From Casuarius casuarius (taxonomy: Eukaryota > Chordata > Aves > Casuariiformes > Casuariidae), in the NCBI GenBank assembly GCA_003342895.1, contig PTFA01000317.1:805109-869108 (forward strand): a stretch of 64,000 nucleotides of DNA, in the 5' to 3' direction. Of this stretch, positions 63,301 through 64,000 are shown in pieces (the first letter of the stretch is position 1; each line of letters starts with the position of its first letter). The position numbers and the translations under genes are program-made. The notes beneath the pieces were generated by a model. The model was not told the origin of the DNA. It ran no database searches and saw nothing but the letters and a program-made list of their open reading frames with translations.

Positions 63301-64000
63301 GAGAAAACCACATGTGTAATAACACCAGATAAAATCGCAGAACGGTTTCTGCCAGCGAGTCAAGGTCTAAAGAGCTTTTATTAGACCAGCTGATAAATCC
63401 TGACACGACGGTCTCAGGCCAACAGGAAAGCTCGCTTGCCCAAAAGCACGCCTCTGCTTCCTAATCGTACGGCAGATCTAACAAAAGATACTGCCTCTCC
63501 CTCCAGTCTTGCTTCGCCTGGGTCTCCCAGGCTAGGAGAAACCATTTTAAATTCCAATAACAACTCGGTATAACTCAATGCAGGTAAAGGCCATTTGAAG
63601 TGCTTCACTTTTTAAATGGCCCATGTGCAGTCATTAGCCTGTGATGCCTTTACTTGAACAATCCTGTGATGTTACTTTAGCCAAATATTTCCCCTCCTGG
63701 ACAAAAATCTTGGTCAAAAAGACAGTCAAGGAATGAAGCGTGCATTAACCCCCAACCCCTCCAAACTGAGTTATTCCTCATAGCACAAGCACATGGCTCT
63801 GCTGGTGGCACCGGGAAAATAAAAACTCTTCCTCCCCATTCGATTAAAAGCTTTCTAGCTTAGAGATATTTAGTTATTAAATAATTTGCACGCACCTGTT
63901 TTATGGGCTCTCCTCTCACCTTGTCGAGGACCACATCGCTTATGGGAGGCAGCCCCTCCGGCTTCTGGATGCAGGCGGGCATGAACTGGAAATCCAGCAA
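33189..64000 (-). CDS. EIF4G3: EIF4G3 (eIF4GII), eukaryotic translation initiation factor 4 gamma 3, partial at 5' end
   Basis: This is the cytoplasmic scaffold of the eIF4F complex. It joins cap-bound eIF4E, eIF4A, eIF3 and the MNK kinases to recruit the 43S ribosome. Twenty-one coding exons lie in the window (63920-64000 down to 33189-33370), totalling 2883 bases, 960 residues plus stop. All have GT-AG introns, and every phase joins without frameshift or stop. Counting from the window edge, the domains are: LL of the eIF4E-binding YDREFLL motif (1-2; the tyrosine lies off the edge), a MIF4G HEAT domain for eIF4A binding (about 127-355), a disordered Ser/Arg-rich linker (about 430-590), an MA3 domain (about 592-742) and a W2/AA-box domain (about 776-960) with the acidic end EAEEESEDN. 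The sequence ([24 protein letters not shown]) matches eIF4G3 rather than eIF4G1. The PABP-binding region and N terminus are outside the window. Confidence 0.97.
34358..34504 (-). CDS. EIF4G3: EIF4G3 coding exon (W2 domain)
   Basis: This 147-base exon encodes [40 protein letters not shown] and IVKLDQPP, helical repeats of the W2 domain. The acceptor is TTTTCTTCAG and the donor GTAAGT. It is second from last in the transcript. Confidence 0.97.
36082..36163 (-). CDS. EIF4G3: EIF4G3 coding exon (W2 domain)
   Basis: This 82-base exon encodes [20 protein letters not shown] and VCKAAII. The acceptor is TTGATTTCAG and the donor GTGAGT. It is the third exon from the end. Confidence 0.96.
37360..37506 (-). 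CDS. EIF4G3: EIF4G3 coding exon (linker and start of W2)
   Basis: This 147-base, phase-0 exon encodes [40 protein letters not shown] and DEQIFDWVE. The Ser-rich acidic start differs from eIF4G1 and identifies the paralogue. The acceptor is ATGTTGCAG and the donor GTACAA. Confidence 0.96.
38459..38557 (-). CDS. EIF4G3: EIF4G3 coding exon (MA3-W2 junction)
   Basis: This 99-base, phase-0 exon encodes [20 protein letters not shown] and [13 protein letters not shown]. The acceptor is GTATTTTAG and the donor GTGAGT. Skipping it would preserve the frame. Confidence 0.96.
40072..40138 (-). other. Candidate cryptic or poison exon in EIF4G3
   Basis: A 67-base segment with acceptor CCCTTTTGCAG and donor AAG|GTATTT lies between the KQM and SHKK exons. 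Read in the incoming phase it gives [10 protein letters not shown] then TAG, so inclusion would truncate the protein. It matches no eIF4G3 protein that I know. Confidence 0.25.
40367..40448 (-). CDS. EIF4G3: EIF4G3 coding exon (end of MA3 domain)
   Basis: This 82-base exon encodes [20 protein letters not shown] and HLLCKQM. The acceptor is CATTCTAG and the donor GTAAGT. A split Gln codon joins it to the preceding exon. Confidence 0.95.
41085..41210 (-). CDS. EIF4G3: EIF4G3 coding exon (MA3 domain)
   Basis: This 126-base exon encodes [40 protein letters not shown] and I. This is the core of the MA3 domain (the second eIF4A-binding site). The acceptor is TTTCTAAAG, chosen because the nearby GTTTTCAG would break the frame. 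The donor is GTAAGG. Confidence 0.96.
43309..43481 (-). CDS. EIF4G3: EIF4G3 coding exon (MA3 domain)
   Basis: This 173-base exon encodes [40 protein letters not shown] and [25 protein letters not shown] and HMGQLL are MA3 signature helices of eIF4G. The acceptor is TTTGAGCAG and the donor GTTTGT. Confidence 0.97.
44434..44505. repeat. 18-bp minisatellite, about four units
   Basis: The unit GGGGAAACATGGAAACAT repeats three times exactly and continues into a diverged fourth copy. It lies in the EIF4G3 intron between the exons at 43309 and 44975. Each unit is itself two related 9-10 base half units (GGAAACAT). Confidence 0.9.
44975..45090 (-). CDS. EIF4G3: EIF4G3 coding exon (start of MA3 domain)
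   Basis: This 116-base exon encodes a Pro-rich lead ([13 protein letters not shown]) then [20 protein letters not shown] and NDFK, the first MA3 helices. The acceptor is GACTGCCAG and the donor GTAAGC. Confidence 0.94.
46925..47148 (-). CDS. EIF4G3: EIF4G3 coding exon (disordered linker)
   Basis: This 224-base exon encodes the charged linker between MIF4G and MA3: [40 protein letters not shown] and the helix-like [17 protein letters not shown]. The acceptor is GTTCCTTAG and the donor GTAAGC. Confidence 0.95.
47842..47959 (-). CDS. EIF4G3: EIF4G3 coding exon (Ser-rich linker)
   Basis: This 118-base exon encodes [30 protein letters not shown] and LDSRRALT. The LNRFSALQ core is shared by eIF4G paralogues. 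The acceptor is AATCTCGCAG and the donor GTAAGG. Confidence 0.95.
48682..48775 (-). CDS. EIF4G3: EIF4G3 coding exon (linker)
   Basis: This 94-base exon encodes [20 protein letters not shown] and [21 protein letters not shown] sequence is conserved between eIF4G1 and eIF4G3. The acceptor is TGTTTTACAG and the donor GTAAGT. Confidence 0.95.
49705..49799 (-). CDS. EIF4G3: EIF4G3 coding exon (linker)
   Basis: This 95-base exon encodes [20 protein letters not shown] and [11 protein letters not shown]. The DEGGWNTV core corresponds to DDGGWNTV in eIF4G1. The acceptor is TTTTGGTAG and the donor GTAGGT. Confidence 0.96.
51277..51409 (-). CDS. EIF4G3: EIF4G3 coding exon (end of MIF4G, coiled linker)
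   Basis: This 133-base exon encodes [40 protein letters not shown] and KRRP. A Glu/Gln/Lys-rich helix follows the HEAT domain. The acceptor is GCTTTCCTAG. The donor is the weak GTCAAG, but it is the only choice that restores the Gly codon split with the next exon. Confidence 0.94.
52661..52765 (-). CDS. EIF4G3: EIF4G3 coding exon (MIF4G domain, last helices)
   Basis: This 105-base, phase-0 exon encodes [20 protein letters not shown] and [15 protein letters not shown], the strongly conserved end of the MIF4G domain. The acceptor is CTTGTGTAG and the donor GTATGT. Confidence 0.97.
54544..54780 (-). CDS. EIF4G3: EIF4G3 coding exon (MIF4G domain)
   Basis: This is the largest exon here: 237 bases, phase 0. 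It encodes [60 protein letters not shown] and [19 protein letters not shown]. These are the eIF4A-contacting HEAT repeats, near-invariant in vertebrates. The acceptor is TGTTTTACAG and the donor GTAGGG. Confidence 0.98.
55068..55214 (-). CDS. EIF4G3: EIF4G3 coding exon (MIF4G domain)
   Basis: This 147-base, phase-0 exon encodes [40 protein letters not shown] and QKELEAATT. The acceptor is CTCCCTACAG and the donor GTAAGT. Confidence 0.97.
55919..56116 (-). CDS. EIF4G3: EIF4G3 coding exon (start of MIF4G domain)
   Basis: This 198-base, phase-0 exon encodes [60 protein letters not shown] and CRCLVT, the first HEAT repeats of MIF4G. The acceptor is GTTGTTTTAG and the donor GTAAGA. Confidence 0.97.
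57576..57746 (-). CDS. EIF4G3: EIF4G3 coding exon (basic region before MIF4G)
   Basis: This 171-base, phase-0 exon encodes [40 protein letters not shown] and [17 protein letters not shown]. The [13 protein letters not shown] motif is a shared eIF4G signature just before the HEAT domain. The acceptor is TTTGTCCTAG and the donor GTGAGA. Confidence 0.96.
61094..61133. repeat. T-rich tract
   Basis: About 40 bases of T with two or three interrupting C lie inside the left side of the inverted repeat. It reads as an A-rich tract on the EIF4G3 transcript strand. It may mark an old insertion that split the arm. Confidence 0.85.
61260..61370 (-). other. Candidate in-frame cassette exon of EIF4G3 within the inverted repeat
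   Basis: On the transcript strand a good pyrimidine tract and acceptor (CTCTTTCTCTTTCCGCAG) precede 111 bases with no stop in the required phase 0, followed by a GTAAGC donor. Inclusion would insert 37 residues beginning [16 protein letters not shown] between the two flanking phase-0 exons. I recall no such segment in mammalian EIF4G3, so it may be lineage-specific or a decoy. Confidence 0.3.
62457..62582 (-). CDS. EIF4G3: EIF4G3 coding exon (between eIF4E site and MIF4G)
   Basis: This 126-base, phase-0 exon encodes [38 protein letters not shown] and [15 protein letters not shown] is a conserved eIF4G motif. The acceptor is TCCGCGCAG. The donor is taken as AGT|GTGAGT; an in-frame alternative AGC|GTATCT lies 12 bases earlier. 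Confidence 0.94.
63920..64000 (-). CDS. EIF4G3: EIF4G3 coding exon cut by the window edge (eIF4E-binding site)
   Basis: Twenty-seven codons are visible: [20 protein letters not shown] and SDVVLDK, with donor GTGAGA. The LL is the end of the eIF4E-binding YxxxxLphi peptide (YDREFLL in mammals), whose tyrosine lies just beyond the edge. The exon continues to the right. Confidence 0.95.

Noticed and set aside
1..64000. CRISPR arrays, operons, phage, integrons, tRNA or rRNA genes, or an intact transposon
   Set aside because: The window is vertebrate nuclear DNA. I saw no regularly spaced direct repeats of CRISPR type, no tRNA cloverleaf or rRNA sequence, and no transposase or reverse-transcriptase reading frame.

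Overview
This is ordinary vertebrate nuclear DNA. It has GT-AG introns, CpG islands, poly(A) signals and an unresolved assembly gap in a GC-rich promoter. The compact introns, the lack of any recognisable SINE or LINE carpet, and the sauropsid-like protein sequences suggest a bird, though another sauropsid is not excluded. Two genes are read with confidence, both on the minus strand, head to tail: EIF4G3 (right) and then HP1BP3 (left). This is the same order and orientation as I recall for human chromosome 1p36.

Layout. 1-1310 is a GC-rich, CpG-rich block with long G and C runs, possibly the promoter of the next gene to the left. 1311-2179 shows nothing. 2180-3099 is the HP1BP3 3' UTR. 3100-16892 holds twelve HP1BP3 coding exons, giving 558 codons plus stop with every splice phase closing. 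16893 to about 25100 is the large 5' intron. A CpG island at 24660-25930, broken by a 545-base N gap (25161-25705), is the likely HP1BP3 promoter and non-coding first exon. 25931-30960 is intergenic with no recognised gene. 30976-33188 is the EIF4G3 3' UTR. 33189-64000 carries 21 EIF4G3 coding exons (960 codons plus stop), from just after the tyrosine end of the eIF4E-binding peptide to the natural C terminus. The N-terminal part of EIF4G3 lies beyond the right edge.

Functionally, HP1BP3 is a linker-histone-like chromatin protein with three H15 globular domains, an acidic stretch and a Lys/Pro-rich tail. EIF4G3 (eIF4GII) is the scaffold of the eIF4F cap-binding complex, with MIF4G, MA3 and W2 domains. 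The genes are neighbours but have no obvious shared pathway.

I found no new gene system. The most interesting unexplained structures are: an imperfect long inverted repeat in an EIF4G3 intron, whose right arm contains an open, in-phase, splice-flanked 111-base exon-like segment; a U15/A15 stem around the probable EIF4G3 poly(A) signal; an A-tract-rich 3' UTR with Pumilio sites and an internal CpG-dense block; a candidate poison exon in EIF4G3; and loss of the proline in the HP1-binding PxVxL motif of HP1BP3.
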